A stretch of 64,000 bases of DNA from JALOAT01 sp041687015 (lineage in GTDB: Bacteria; Pseudomonadota; Gammaproteobacteria; Thiohalomonadales; Thiohalomonadaceae), in contig JAWLCT010000004.1 of NCBI GenBank assembly GCA_041687015.1, positions 1 through 64,000 on the forward strand. The letters are read 5' to 3'. Under the pieces are notes generated by a model, which did no database searches, was not told where the DNA came from, and worked only from the letters and a program-made list of their open reading frames with translations. Below are positions 18,528 through 27,306 of this stretch, one piece after another (within the stretch, counting starts at the first letter, position 1; each line of letters begins with the position of its first letter). The position numbers were made by a program, and so were the translations under genes.

Positions 18528-19156
18528 CAGGCGGCCTCCGCGTTGTCCCGCTCCCGCTCGCCGTGCAGCACTTCGATGAGCTTGAGGGCCTCCTCTTCCA
18601 TCTTCAGCACCAGGGTGTCGACACGGGCACGCAGGTAGCGATAGAAGAACAGGGAGGGAATGGCGATGGCGAGACCTGCCGCGGTGGTGATGAGCGCCTC
18701 GCTGATGCCACCCGCCAGCACGCCCGGGTTACCGACCCCGGCAGCCGTGATGGCGGTGAAGACCTTGATCATGCCCAACACGGTGCCGAACAGTCCCAAC
18801 AGCGGGGAAATGGCGGCGATGGTGCCCAGGGCATTGAGGAAACGCTCCAGTTCCGCGACCACTTGACGGCCCACGTCCTCGATCGCTTCCTTCATGACTT
18901 CACGGCTGTGGCGTTGATTCAGCAGCCCTGCCGCGAGAACGCGACCGAGGGGCGACGCACTGCGGATGACCGCGATCCGGCGCGCATCCAGTTGTCCGGC
19001 CTGATGAACCTGGAGGATCTGGCTGACCAGGTTGGCCGGTGCGATGCGCTCCTGGCGCAGGCTCACGAAACGTTCCACCACGATGGCCATGGCGGCAACA
19101 GAGCAGACAATGAGCGGCACCATTACCCAGCCGCCCGCGATGATCATCTCGAACAC
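18527..19156 (-). CDS. exbB: ExbB/TolQ/MotA family proton-channel protein
   Basis: 209 residues with three membrane helices: one near the N-terminus (IIAGGWVMVPLIVCSVAAMAI) and two in the core (LGTIAAISPLLGLFGTVLGM and the ALITTAAGLAIAIPSLFFYRYL region). I choose GTG at 19154-19156 (VFEMIIAGGW) because GAGGAG lies 6 nt before it and homologues begin there; a longer frame to 19183 adds an unlikely charged leader. First gene of the envelope operon with exbD, msbA, lpxK and kdsB. Confidence 0.92.
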   Translation of the reverse strand: MFEMIIAGGWVMVPLIVCSVAAMAIVVERFVSLRQERIAPANLVSQILQVHQAGQLDARRIAVIRSASPLGRVLAAGLLNQRHSREVMKEAIEDVGRQVVAELERFLNALGTIAAISPLLGLFGTVLGMIKVFTAITAAGVGNPGVLAGGISEALITTAAGLAIAIPSLFFYRYLRARVDTLVLKMEEEALKLIEVLHGERERDNAEAA

Positions 19157-19278
19157 GCGTCTCTCCTCAAAAAAGCGCCGCACACTTTACCAAACCGTGC
19201 CCGGCCGCGCCTAGACAAGCCTTCCAAACCGGCGATCCAGGTACGCTGTTGCCCTCAAACCAGGGCTCCGGGGCGCGT

Positions 19279-21588
19279 TCACGGCCGCCAGTGGAAGTAG
19301 CGCCGTCCCTGCTCGCGCCATGTCTCGCTCGCCACCCGCCCATCGGCACTCAGGCGCACGGTGACGGCACCGTCCCGGGCGCTGTCCATCAGGGTGATGC
19401 CCCGCGCCTGGTAGCGCTCCACCACGGCCGGGTACGGCAGGCGGAACCGGTTGCGGTAGCCCACGGGAAACAGCGCGATCTCAGGCCCAACCGCGTCGAT
19501 GAAGGCCTCGGTCGACGAGGTCTTGCTGCCATGATGCGGAACCACCAGGATGCGCGCGCGCAGCTGCGGTGCATCCGCCAACAGCTCAGCCTCGGTACGC
19601 ACCTCGATATCGCCGGTGAGCAACAGATTCCCGCCCGTCCCGCTGACCCGCAGTACGCACGAGCCGTCGTTGCCCCCCAACGCCACGGGCGGGTGCAGCA
19701 CCTCGAAGCGCACCCCATCCCAGAGCCAGGCCTGGCCACGTGCACAAGGCTCGTTCGCCACCCAATCCACCTTCTCCGGCACGCCCGTGAGAAATTGCCC
19801 CACGGTCCAGGTGTCGGTGAGTGAACGGGCGCCGCCGATGTGGTCGTTGTCGCCGTGGCTGACCACCAGCACGTCGATGCGTTCGGTTCCGCGCGCTCGC
19901 AGAAAAGGGTCGACCACCGCTGCGCCCGTATCGAATTCGGGTCCGAAGCGCGGGCCGGCGTCATAGACGAGCGTGTGGTGCGCGGTTTCCACCACGGTCG
20001 CGAGACCCTGGCCCACGTCGAGCAGGGTCAACCAGACCTCACCCGGCGCAGGCCGGGCCGGTGTCCAGAGCACCATGGGTAACAACCAGGCGATGCCCAA
20101 GCCACGCGCCGGCCAACCGCGCGGTGCCAACAGCCACGCCAGCCCCACACCGGCCGCCAGCATGCTCCAAAGCGGCGGGCGGGCGAAGTACAGCGGCGGC
20201 ACCGCTGCCGCTGACCATTCGAGGAACGGCCACAACCAACCCATGAGCGCATCGGCGCCCTGAAGCAGCAACCGTGCAAGATCCGGGAGGATGCCCGACA
20301 GCAGGGTCCCTGCCAGCGTGAACGGCACCACCAGGAAACTCACCCAGGGGACGGCGATCAGATTGGCCAAGGGCGAGGCCAATGACGCACTGCCGAACAT
20401 CAGCACCAGCGGGGGCGTAAGGGCGAGTGCGACCACCACCTGGACATGGCCCCAGCGCCACCAAACGCCAGCGGGTCCCAGGCGCCCCGCCATGGCGTAA
20501 AAAATGGCCGCCACAGCCCCAAAGGACAGCCAGAAACCGGGACTCAGCACCGCGAGCGGGTCAAGCAACAGCACCCCAAGCAGCGCCACGGCCAGCCCGC
20601 CCGCCGGACGGACCGGTCGGCCCCACAACACGGCGAGCGCCACCACGGCGATCATCACCAGCGCGCGCTGGGTAGGCACGGAGAAGCCTGCGAGCAACGC
20701 ATAAGATGCCGCGGCCAGCAGCGCAGAACAGGCGGCAAACTTCTGGGCCGGCAGGTACAGCGCGAGTCGGCCGCGCCAGAGTGCACGGCCCAGCATGCCG
20801 GCCACCATGGCCACCAGGCCGATGTGCAAACCCGAGATGGCCATGAGGTGATTGGTGCCGGTTGCGGTAAACACGTCCCACTGCGTCCCGGCGATGCCGC
20901 TACGGTCACCGATGGAGACGGCGAGCAACACGCCACCGAACGGCGCATCCCCGAGCAGGCTCGTTATCTGCCGCTTGAAATGCGTGCGGGCACGGTCCGC
21001 CGGCGCCTCCCACCAGCGCGGCACCGCGAGGCGGTAATTACGTCCCGCGGCCCGCACATAACCGGTGGCACGAATTCCCTGCTGAAACAGCCAGGCCTCG
21101 TAGTCGAACGTACCCGGGTTGGCCATGCCGTGGGGGCGCTTCAGCTTCACCGTCAAATGCCAGTGTTCACCCGGCGCAAGTGGCGCCGGTTCCTCGTACC
21201 AGGCCAGACGCAGGCGGCCGGAGAACGGCAACACGCGTTCGTTGAGCGTCAGGCGCGAAGGTTCGAACAGGAAACGCAAGCGGCGCTCATCGCGTTCGGG
21301 CAGGCCCACCACCCGCCCCTCCACCTGAAGGTCGAGGCCTTCCCATTCCGCAGGGACTGCATCGGCCAGACGCACAGCCGCATGGAGCCAGGCCCAACCA
21401 AAGCCGAACGAAAGGAACGTGAACCAGAGCAAGAGACGGTGAAAACGTCCGAGGACGGAACTCAGAAAACTGCCGGCCCAGAGCAGCGGTGCCAAAGCGA
21501 CAACGCCGAGCCATACGGGCGCAGGCAGCGCCGCGACCTGTTGAAGTGTGATGACCCCGAGCAAAAAGGCGATCGTCCGTGATGCCAT
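19279..21588 (-). CDS. comEC: DNA internalization competence protein ComEC/Rec2
   Basis: 769 residues, the usual length. An N-terminal DUF4131 region with membrane helices is followed by the Competence domain with many helices (about 220-480) and a C-terminal metallo-beta-lactamase domain with VVSHGDNDHIGG and PHHGSKTSSTEAF. ComEC forms the inner-membrane channel for single-stranded DNA during natural transformation; the C-terminal domain probably degrades the other strand. No other competence genes are in the window. Divergent from the DUF2062 gene across a 56-nt region with a strong palindrome. Confidence 0.94.
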   Translation of the reverse strand: MASRTIAFLLGVITLQQVAALPAPVWLGVVALAPLLWAGSFLSSVLGRFHRLLLWFTFLSFGFGWAWLHAAVRLADAVPAEWEGLDLQVEGRVVGLPERDERRLRFLFEPSRLTLNERVLPFSGRLRLAWYEEPAPLAPGEHWHLTVKLKRPHGMANPGTFDYEAWLFQQGIRATGYVRAAGRNYRLAVPRWWEAPADRARTHFKRQITSLLGDAPFGGVLLAVSIGDRSGIAGTQWDVFTATGTNHLMAISGLHIGLVAMVAGMLGRALWRGRLALYLPAQKFAACSALLAAASYALLAGFSVPTQRALVMIAVVALAVLWGRPVRPAGGLAVALLGVLLLDPLAVLSPGFWLSFGAVAAIFYAMAGRLGPAGVWWRWGHVQVVVALALTPPLVLMFGSASLASPLANLIAVPWVSFLVVPFTLAGTLLSGILPDLARLLLQGADALMGWLWPFLEWSAAAVPPLYFARPPLWSMLAAGVGLAWLLAPRGWPARGLGIAWLLPMVLWTPARPAPGEVWLTLLDVGQGLATVVETAHHTLVYDAGPRFGPEFDTGAAVVDPFLRARGTERIDVLVVSHGDNDHIGGARSLTDTWTVGQFLTGVPEKVDWVANEPCARGQAWLWDGVRFEVLHPPVALGGNDGSCVLRVSGTGGNLLLTGDIEVRTEAELLADAPQLRARILVVPHHGSKTSSTEAFIDAVGPEIALFPVGYRNRFRLPYPAVVERYQARGITLMDSARDGAVTVRLSADGRVASETWREQGRRYFHWRP

Positions 21589-21608
21589 ATTTTGGTGCCC
21601 GCCAAAAT
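21589..21608. promoter_or_regulatory. 20-nt palindrome between divergent comEC and DUF2062 gene
   Basis: ATTTTGG (21589-21595), 6-nt spacer, CCAAAAT (21602-21608): perfect 7+7 symmetry directly at the comEC start codon. A GATAAT box at 21613-21618 reads toward the DUF2062 gene. The layout suits an operator for both genes. The binding protein is unknown. Confidence 0.5.
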
Positions 21609-21644
21609 AGTGGATAATTCCGGTCCTCTCAGGGACCCGCTTCC

Positions 21645-22196
21645 ATGCCGAAGAAATACATCAAGCGCTTTATGCCGGACCATCATACCGTCCGCAACCA
21701 TCGCTATTTGCGTGTCTTCGGTACCATTCTCCACGACCCCAACCTGTTTCACCTGAATCGCCGCTCGGCATCCGGTGCATTTGCAGTCGGCATTTTCGTG
21801 GCGTTCGTCCCTGTGCCGTTCCAGATGGTACTGGCGGCGGCACTGGCCATTCTGGTCCGTGTGAACCTGCCCATTTCGGTGGCACTGGTGTGGCTCACCA
21901 ATCCCGTGACCATGCCGCCCATCTATTTCTTTTGTTATAAGGCGGGCACCTGGGTGTTGGGCACACCCACGCGCGAGCTGGCCTTCCAGGTTTCCTATGA
22001 GTGGTTCATGCAGGAAATCGGCGCCATCTGGCAGCCCTTCCTGTTGGGTTCGTTCCTTGTGGGCACCGTTGCAGCCATCGGCGGTTATTTCGTCATCCGT
22101 GGGTTGTGGCGGCTGCGCATCGTGCGCCATTGGCAGCGCAAGAGGGACGAGCGCAGCAGCCGCGAAACCGGCGGCACCGGCACGGCCGGGATCTGA
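21645..22196 (+). CDS. DUF2062 membrane protein
   Basis: 183 residues beginning MPKKYIKRFMPDHHTVRNHR, then the DUF2062 core: FVAFVPVPFQMVLAAALAI, NLPISVALVWLTNPVTMPPIYFFCYKAG, and a C-terminal helix around FLLGSFLVGTVAAIGGYFVI. Three to four membrane segments, basic C-terminus. DUF2062 proteins are often encoded beside comEC and lolCD in gammaproteobacteria; the function is unknown. It converges on lolD with only 2 nt between stops, and no terminator hairpin fits there. Confidence 0.93.
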   Translation: MPKKYIKRFMPDHHTVRNHRYLRVFGTILHDPNLFHLNRRSASGAFAVGIFVAFVPVPFQMVLAAALAILVRVNLPISVALVWLTNPVTMPPIYFFCYKAGTWVLGTPTRELAFQVSYEWFMQEIGAIWQPFLLGSFLVGTVAAIGGYFVIRGLWRLRIVRHWQRKRDERSSRETGGTGTAGI

Positions 22197-22198
22197 GG

Positions 22199-22909
22199 CT
22201 ACACGTCCGCGCCCGCGCCGGGCTTCTTCTCTTTTTCCACCAGCACGCCGTTCTCGAGCGCCAGCATGCGGTCCATGCGCCTGGCCAGGCTCCAATCGTG
22301 AGTCACCACCACAAAGCTGGTGCCCAGTTCCTGGTTGAGTTCCAGCATCAGGGCGTACACCTTCTCCGCCGTTTGCTGGTCCAGGTTGCCGGTGGGTTCG
22401 TCGGCCAACACGCAAGCCGGGCGGGATACCAGGGCGCGCGCCACGGCAGCACGCTGGCGTTCACCGCCCGAAAGTTCGCCCGGCTTGTGCATGAGGCGTT
22501 CACCGAGCCCCACACGGCCGAGCATGGCGGCGGCACGCTCGCGCGCCTCTGCGGTTCCCACACCGCCGATGAGCAAGGGCATGGCCACGTTTTCCAGCGC
22601 CGTGAACTCCGGCAGCAGGTGGTGAAACTGGTAGACGAAACCCAGGCTTCGGTTGCGCACACGACCGCGCTCGGCCTCGTTGAGATCGGCCATGGCCCGA
22701 CCGGCGACTTCGACGCTGCCGGCGCTGGGCAGATCCAGTCCGCCGAGCAGGTGCAGCAGCGTGCTCTTGCCCGATCCGGAGGCGCCCACGATGGCCACAC
22801 GCTCGCCGCGCTGCACGGCGAGGTCCACGCCGGTGAGCACGTCCACGGCCAGACCGCCCTCGCGGAAGCTCTTCTTCAGGCCGTGACAGGCCAGTACCAC
22901 TTCACTCAT
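22199..22909 (-). CDS. lolD: Lipoprotein-releasing system ATP-binding protein
   Basis: 236-residue ABC ATPase. Walker A VGASGSGKSTLL, Q-loop VYQFHHLLPEF (the FHHLLPEF sequence is typical of LolD), signature LSGGERQRAAVARAL and Walker B ACVLADEPTGNLD. It powers release of outer-membrane lipoproteins to LolA. The ATG at 22907-22909 lies inside the lolC stop region (8-nt overlap); a longer frame to 23011 is not credible. Coupled translation with lolC. Confidence 0.95.
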   Translation of the reverse strand: MSEVVLACHGLKKSFREGGLAVDVLTGVDLAVQRGERVAIVGASGSGKSTLLHLLGGLDLPSAGSVEVAGRAMADLNEAERGRVRNRSLGFVYQFHHLLPEFTALENVAMPLLIGGVGTAEARERAAAMLGRVGLGERLMHKPGELSGGERQRAAVARALVSRPACVLADEPTGNLDQQTAEKVYALMLELNQELGTSFVVVTHDWSLARRMDRMLALENGVLVEKEKKPGAGADV

Positions 22910-24149
22910 AACGCAGCGCCTCCGCCGGTTGGGTGCGCGATGCGCGCCAGGCCGGATACAGCGTCGCCACCAGGCTGAGCAGGAAGGCCACGCCGCAGAT
23001 CCGCGCCACATCCTCCCAGTGCAGTTCGGAAGGCAGGTCGCTGATGTAGTAGACGTCGGCGGGCAGGAACTGGATCCCGAACAGGCGCTCCAGTGCAGGC
23101 ACGATGGTTTCCACGTTGAGCGCCAGGCTCACACCACCGACCAAGCCGAGCAGCGTGCCGATGATCCCAATGAGCGTGCCCTGCACCATGAACACCATCA
23201 TGATGCTGCGCGGGCTGGCGCCGAGGGTACGCAGGATGGCGATGTCGCTCTGCTTGTCGGTCACCACCATCACCAGCGTGGAGACGATATTGAACGCCGC
23301 CACCGCCACAATGAGGAAGAGAATCACGAACATCACGGTCTTCTCGGTGCGGATGGCACGGAAGAAGTTGGCATGCTGCCAGGTCCAGTCGCTCACCTGA
23401 TAGAAGCCGGGCAGGGTCTGCGACAGCTCGCGGGCCACGAAGGGCGCGCGGAACAGATCATCGAGCTTCAGCCGTACACCGCTCACACCGTCGCCCAGGC
23501 GGAACAGGCGCTGTGCGTCTTCGAGGTGCAGCAGGGCCAGGGCGCTGTCGTATTCGTACATGCCGACTTCGAACACGCCCACCACGGTGAAACGCTTGAG
23601 GCGCGGCAGGATACCCGCGGGGCTCACATTGGCCGAGGGCGTCACCAGGGTCACCTTGTCACCCACGGTCACGTTCAACAGACGCGCCAGATCGCGACCC
23701 AGCACGATACCGAATTCACCGGCACGCAGATCCGCCAGCCTGCCCACCACCATGCTCTCGCCCACCTCGGATACCTTGGGCTCTTCTGCCGGCAGCACGC
23801 CCCGCACGATGCTCCCGCGCACCCGGCTGCCGTAGGTGAGCATGCCTTCGGCCTGGATGTACGGCGCTGCGCCCAGCACCTCCGGGTGCGTCGCGGCCTG
23901 CGCTGAAAGCGCGCGCCAATCACCCACCGGATCGCCATAGCCGCCGATGGTGACGTGGGAGGTCATGCCCAGGATGCGGCTGCGCAGCTCCTGTTCGAAG
24001 CCGTTCATCACCGAAAGCACCGTGATGAGCGCGGTCACGCCCAGGGCGATGCCCACCATGGAGATCAGTGAAATGAACGAGATGAAATGGTTGCGGCGCT
24101 TGGCGCGGGTGTAACGCAGGCCGACGAAGAGTTCGAGAGGTCGAAACAT
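22902..24149 (-). CDS. lolC: Lipoprotein-releasing system membrane protein (LolC/LolE family)
   Basis: 415 residues starting MFRPLELFVGLRYTRAKRRNHFISFISLISMVGIALGV in family fashion. One N-terminal helix, a large periplasmic MacB-like domain (about 45-270) and three C-terminal FtsX-type helices. Extracts outer-membrane lipoproteins from the inner membrane. Only one LolC/E-type gene is here and lolD is followed by a convergent gene, so a second subunit is either encoded elsewhere or replaced by a homodimer. The lipoprotein rhodanese and the MFP lipoprotein in this window would be clients. Confidence 0.93.
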   Translation of the reverse strand: MFRPLELFVGLRYTRAKRRNHFISFISLISMVGIALGVTALITVLSVMNGFEQELRSRILGMTSHVTIGGYGDPVGDWRALSAQAATHPEVLGAAPYIQAEGMLTYGSRVRGSIVRGVLPAEEPKVSEVGESMVVGRLADLRAGEFGIVLGRDLARLLNVTVGDKVTLVTPSANVSPAGILPRLKRFTVVGVFEVGMYEYDSALALLHLEDAQRLFRLGDGVSGVRLKLDDLFRAPFVARELSQTLPGFYQVSDWTWQHANFFRAIRTEKTVMFVILFLIVAVAAFNIVSTLVMVVTDKQSDIAILRTLGASPRSIMMVFMVQGTLIGIIGTLLGLVGGVSLALNVETIVPALERLFGIQFLPADVYYISDLPSELHWEDVARICGVAFLLSLVATLYPAWRASRTQPAEALRYE

Positions 24150-24192
24150 GGGCGCCTATTGAACCACAACCGGGGACGGGAAAGCGCGGGCT

Positions 24193-24906
24193 TTATGGAC
24201 ACACCACGGGCAGCGGCCGTTCCAGGGCGATGCCTCGGGGTTCGACCCGCGCCACATAGGCCAGCGCCTCCACGCCGCCGGCCAGTGCCGCACGCAAGGC
24301 CTGCCCGTAAGCTGTGTCGATTTCGTCGGCGGGCCGCACCGTATGGACGTCGCCGCGCTGCACGCAGAAGAAGATCACCGCCCGCTGCCCTGCCGCCACC
24401 ATGGCGCCCAATTCCCGCAGGTGCTTGGTGCCGCGGGCGCTCACCGCATCGGGGAACATGGCAAAGCCCGCGGCGTCCCGCGCAGTGACGTTCTTGATTT
24501 CCACGTAGCAATCGCGGCCATCCGCCCCCTGCTGCAGCAGCAGGTCGATGCGACTGTTCTCCTGCCCATAGCGCACCTCCTGCCGGATCTGCGCATACCC
24601 ACCCAGCTCGGCAATCGTGCCGTCTTCGATGGCCTCCGTGACCAGCCGGTTAACGATGCCCGTATTGATGCCCACCGGCACGCCGGGCGTCGCCTCCACC
24701 ATTTCCCAGCTGTGACGGTACTTGCGCGTGCTGCTGCCCGAATCGCGCAACCACACCCGACTGCCCGGCGTGCAACAGCCCAGCATGGAGCCGGTGTTCG
24801 GCGTGTGCACGGTGATTTCACTGCCGTCAGGCAGACGGACATCAGCAAGAAAGCGTTTGTAGCGGCGAAGGAGGATGGCTTCCAAAAGGGGTGGATCGAA
24901 ATTCAT
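24193..24906 (-). CDS. sfsA: Sugar fermentation stimulation protein SfsA
   Basis: 237 residues: N-terminal OB-like part MNFDPPLLEAILLRRYKRFLADV, the conserved HTPNTGSMLGCCTPG motif, then a nuclease-like PD-(D/E)xK fold with RIDLLLQ and YVEIKNVT. Binds nucleic acid and was named for a sugar-use phenotype in E. coli; molecular role uncertain. ATG at 24904-24906 is chosen because similarity starts there; the in-frame extension to 24978 is unlikely. Confidence 0.93.
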   Translation of the reverse strand: MNFDPPLLEAILLRRYKRFLADVRLPDGSEITVHTPNTGSMLGCCTPGSRVWLRDSGSSTRKYRHSWEMVEATPGVPVGINTGIVNRLVTEAIEDGTIAELGGYAQIRQEVRYGQENSRIDLLLQQGADGRDCYVEIKNVTARDAAGFAMFPDAVSARGTKHLRELGAMVAAGQRAVIFFCVQRGDVHTVRPADEIDTAYGQALRAALAGGVEALAYVARVEPRGIALERPLPVVCP

Positions 24907-25058
24907 GGCCGGGGATTCTACCTGAAGCAGGCATTGCGCGGGCTGTGACCTGACAGGCCACGTACCCGGAGTTCGCACGTCCTGTAAGACGCACGACCAA
25001 CGGATGGCGCGAAGCGGAGCCCCGGGTTTGTAGTCTCGTTCCCTTGGGATGAACGATC

Positions 25059-27263
25059 TTAAACGTGCCGCCTTGCCTCAATCACGTTCGGCAACTGCGT
25101 GATCCGGCTCAGCACCCGGCTCAGCTGATCGGTATTGGCAATCTCCAGGGTCAGCTGCATCTTGGCGGTATGTGTCCGCCGTTCCGTACTGCTGGTGGCG
25201 GAGATGACATTGATTTTCTCGTTGGCCAACAAGGCACTCACATCGCGTAACAGCCCCTGGCGATCGATCGCCTCGATCTCGATGTCCACCGGATAGGTAT
25301 TCTGCTCCTGCGAGGCCCATTCCACTTCGATGAGGCGACGGCGCAGATCGGACGGCAGGTTGAGTACATTCGAGCAGTCGCTGCGATGAATGGCCACGCC
25401 GCGACCGCGGGTGATGAATCCCACGATGGGATCACCCGGCGCCGGCTTACAGCAGCGCGACAGGTTGGTGAGCAGATTGCCCACGCCGCCGATGTGAATC
25501 TCACCGCCCTCGCCCTTCGGCGCATGAGTGGCGATGGTCTTCTCGTCCAGCACAGGCTCAGGTGGCCGGGTCAGTTGATGCAGCGCGGATGCGAGTTGGC
25601 TCGTCGTCACGTCGCCGCGCCCCACGGCCACCATGAAGTCATCCACCTGGGTGAAATTGAAATGAGCGGCGATTTTGTCCAACGGCACATCGCTCACGCC
25701 CAGGCGTTTGAGTTCGCGCTCCACCAGCTGCCGACCGTCCACCAGGTTCTGATGCTGGTCCTGCTGCTTGAACCAGGCGCGCACCTTGGCGCGCGCGCGC
25801 GAGGTCTTGAGGTAACCCAGGTGGGGATTGAGCCAGTCACGGCTGGGTGCCGGATGCTTGCTGGTCAGCACCTCCACCTGTTCGCCGTTCTTGAGCTCGT
25901 AGGTGAGCGGCACAATGCGCCCTTCCACCTTGGCGCCGCGGCAGCGATGGCCGATTTCGGTGTGGATGTGATACGCGAAATCCAGCGCGGTCGCCCCTTG
26001 GGGGAGATCGATGACCTCGCCGCGCGGAGTGAATACATAGACCCGATCCTGGAACACTTCCGACTTGAAGCGATCGATGAAGTCGCCCGCGTTGCTCTCT
26101 TCTTCCTTCCATTCGAGCAATTGGCGCAGCCAGGCAATCTTTTGCTCGAAGCCCCGATCGGACTTGCCGCCTTCCTTGTAGCGCCAGTGCGCCGCCACAC
26201 CGAGTTCGGCGTGGCGGTCCATGTCCCATGTGCGGATCTGCACTTCCAGGGTCTTGCCTTCCGGACCGACTACAGCGGTGTGTATGGACTGGTAGTTGTT
26301 CTCCTTTGGCGTGGCGATGTAGTCGTCGAACTCCTTGGGGATGTGCCGCCAAAGGGTGTGCACCACACCCAGGGCGTGATAACAGTCGGCCACGCTGTCG
26401 ACCAGAATGCGTACCGCGCGCACGTCATAGACCTGATGAAAGCCCAGCCCCTTGCGCTGCATCTTTTTCCAGATGCTGTAGATATGTTTCGGGCGGCCCT
26501 TCACGTCCGCTTGAATGCCGGCGTTGACCATTTCCGTTTCGAGGACCTGCACCACCGCATCGATGTACTGCTGCCGGTCCACACGCCGCTCATCGAGAAA
26601 CCGGGCGATCTCCTTGTAGGTGGCGGGCTCAAGGTGACGGAACGACAGGTCCTCCAGCTCCCATTTGAGCTGCCAGATACCCAGGCGATTGGCGAGGGGC
26701 GCATAGATGTCCAGGGTTTCGCGGGCGATGCGGCGGCGGCGTTCGTCGTCGAGGAAATCCAGCGTGCGCATGTTGTGCAGGCGATCGGCCAGCTTGATGA
26801 GCACCACGCGCACATCCTCGGCCATGGCGAGCAGCATCTTACGCAGGCTCTCGGCGCGCGCGCTTTCCTTGCGCCCCTTTGCAGTTTCCTGGTACTCGGC
26901 GAACACCTTGAGCTTGGTCACGCCATCCACCAACCGGGCGATGGCCGGACTGCAGCGCTCGGCGATCTCTGCCAGGGAAAGTTCCGAATCCTCCACTGCG
27001 TCATGCAACACCGCGGCGGCGACGGTTTCCGTGTCCAGGCGCAGGCGCGCAAGGATCTCCGCAACCGCCATGACGTGGTTGATGTAGGGTTCGCCAGAGG
27101 CGCGGATTTGTGCGAGATGGGCCTTTTCGGCGAGTTCGATGGCGCAGCGGATCAGCGCCACGTCCTCTTCCCGGCGACCTTCACCGAGGGATTGAAGCCA
27201 AGCGTTCCGCCGGCCCGTTTCATCGAGCGAACTTGGCGGCGCCTGGCTTTCGACGAAAACCAT
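25059..27263 (-). CDS. relA: (p)ppGpp synthetase RelA-type, with apparently intact HD hydrolase residues
   Basis: 734 residues: HD domain (about 45-200), RelA/SpoT synthetase (about 250-365), TGS (about 405-465), zinc-finger/helical region and C-terminal ACT. The synthetase has the RelA-type motif EFDD at 311-314 and RelA-like flanks (GRPKHIYSIWKKMQRK, VYDVRAVRILV). Unlike E. coli RelA, the hydrolase residues expected of Rel/SpoT are visible: His63, His87-Asp88, Glu91-Asp92 and Asp160. It may therefore both make and degrade the alarmone. It is alone with its own upstream region. Confidence 0.9.
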   Translation of the reverse strand: MVFVESQAPPSSLDETGRRNAWLQSLGEGRREEDVALIRCAIELAEKAHLAQIRASGEPYINHVMAVAEILARLRLDTETVAAAVLHDAVEDSELSLAEIAERCSPAIARLVDGVTKLKVFAEYQETAKGRKESARAESLRKMLLAMAEDVRVVLIKLADRLHNMRTLDFLDDERRRRIARETLDIYAPLANRLGIWQLKWELEDLSFRHLEPATYKEIARFLDERRVDRQQYIDAVVQVLETEMVNAGIQADVKGRPKHIYSIWKKMQRKGLGFHQVYDVRAVRILVDSVADCYHALGVVHTLWRHIPKEFDDYIATPKENNYQSIHTAVVGPEGKTLEVQIRTWDMDRHAELGVAAHWRYKEGGKSDRGFEQKIAWLRQLLEWKEEESNAGDFIDRFKSEVFQDRVYVFTPRGEVIDLPQGATALDFAYHIHTEIGHRCRGAKVEGRIVPLTYELKNGEQVEVLTSKHPAPSRDWLNPHLGYLKTSRARAKVRAWFKQQDQHQNLVDGRQLVERELKRLGVSDVPLDKIAAHFNFTQVDDFMVAVGRGDVTTSQLASALHQLTRPPEPVLDEKTIATHAPKGEGGEIHIGGVGNLLTNLSRCCKPAPGDPIVGFITRGRGVAIHRSDCSNVLNLPSDLRRRLIEVEWASQEQNTYPVDIEIEAIDRQGLLRDVSALLANEKINVISATSSTERRTHTAKMQLTLEIANTDQLSRVLSRITQLPNVIEARRHV

Positions 27264-27306
27264 TGATGTCGTTCCGCGGGGTTGCTTATACCCCTTTGTA
27301 GCAAGT

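Noticed and set aside
25386..27266. 626-codon plus-strand frame over relA
   Set aside because: Antisense shadow; relA is complete on the other strand.
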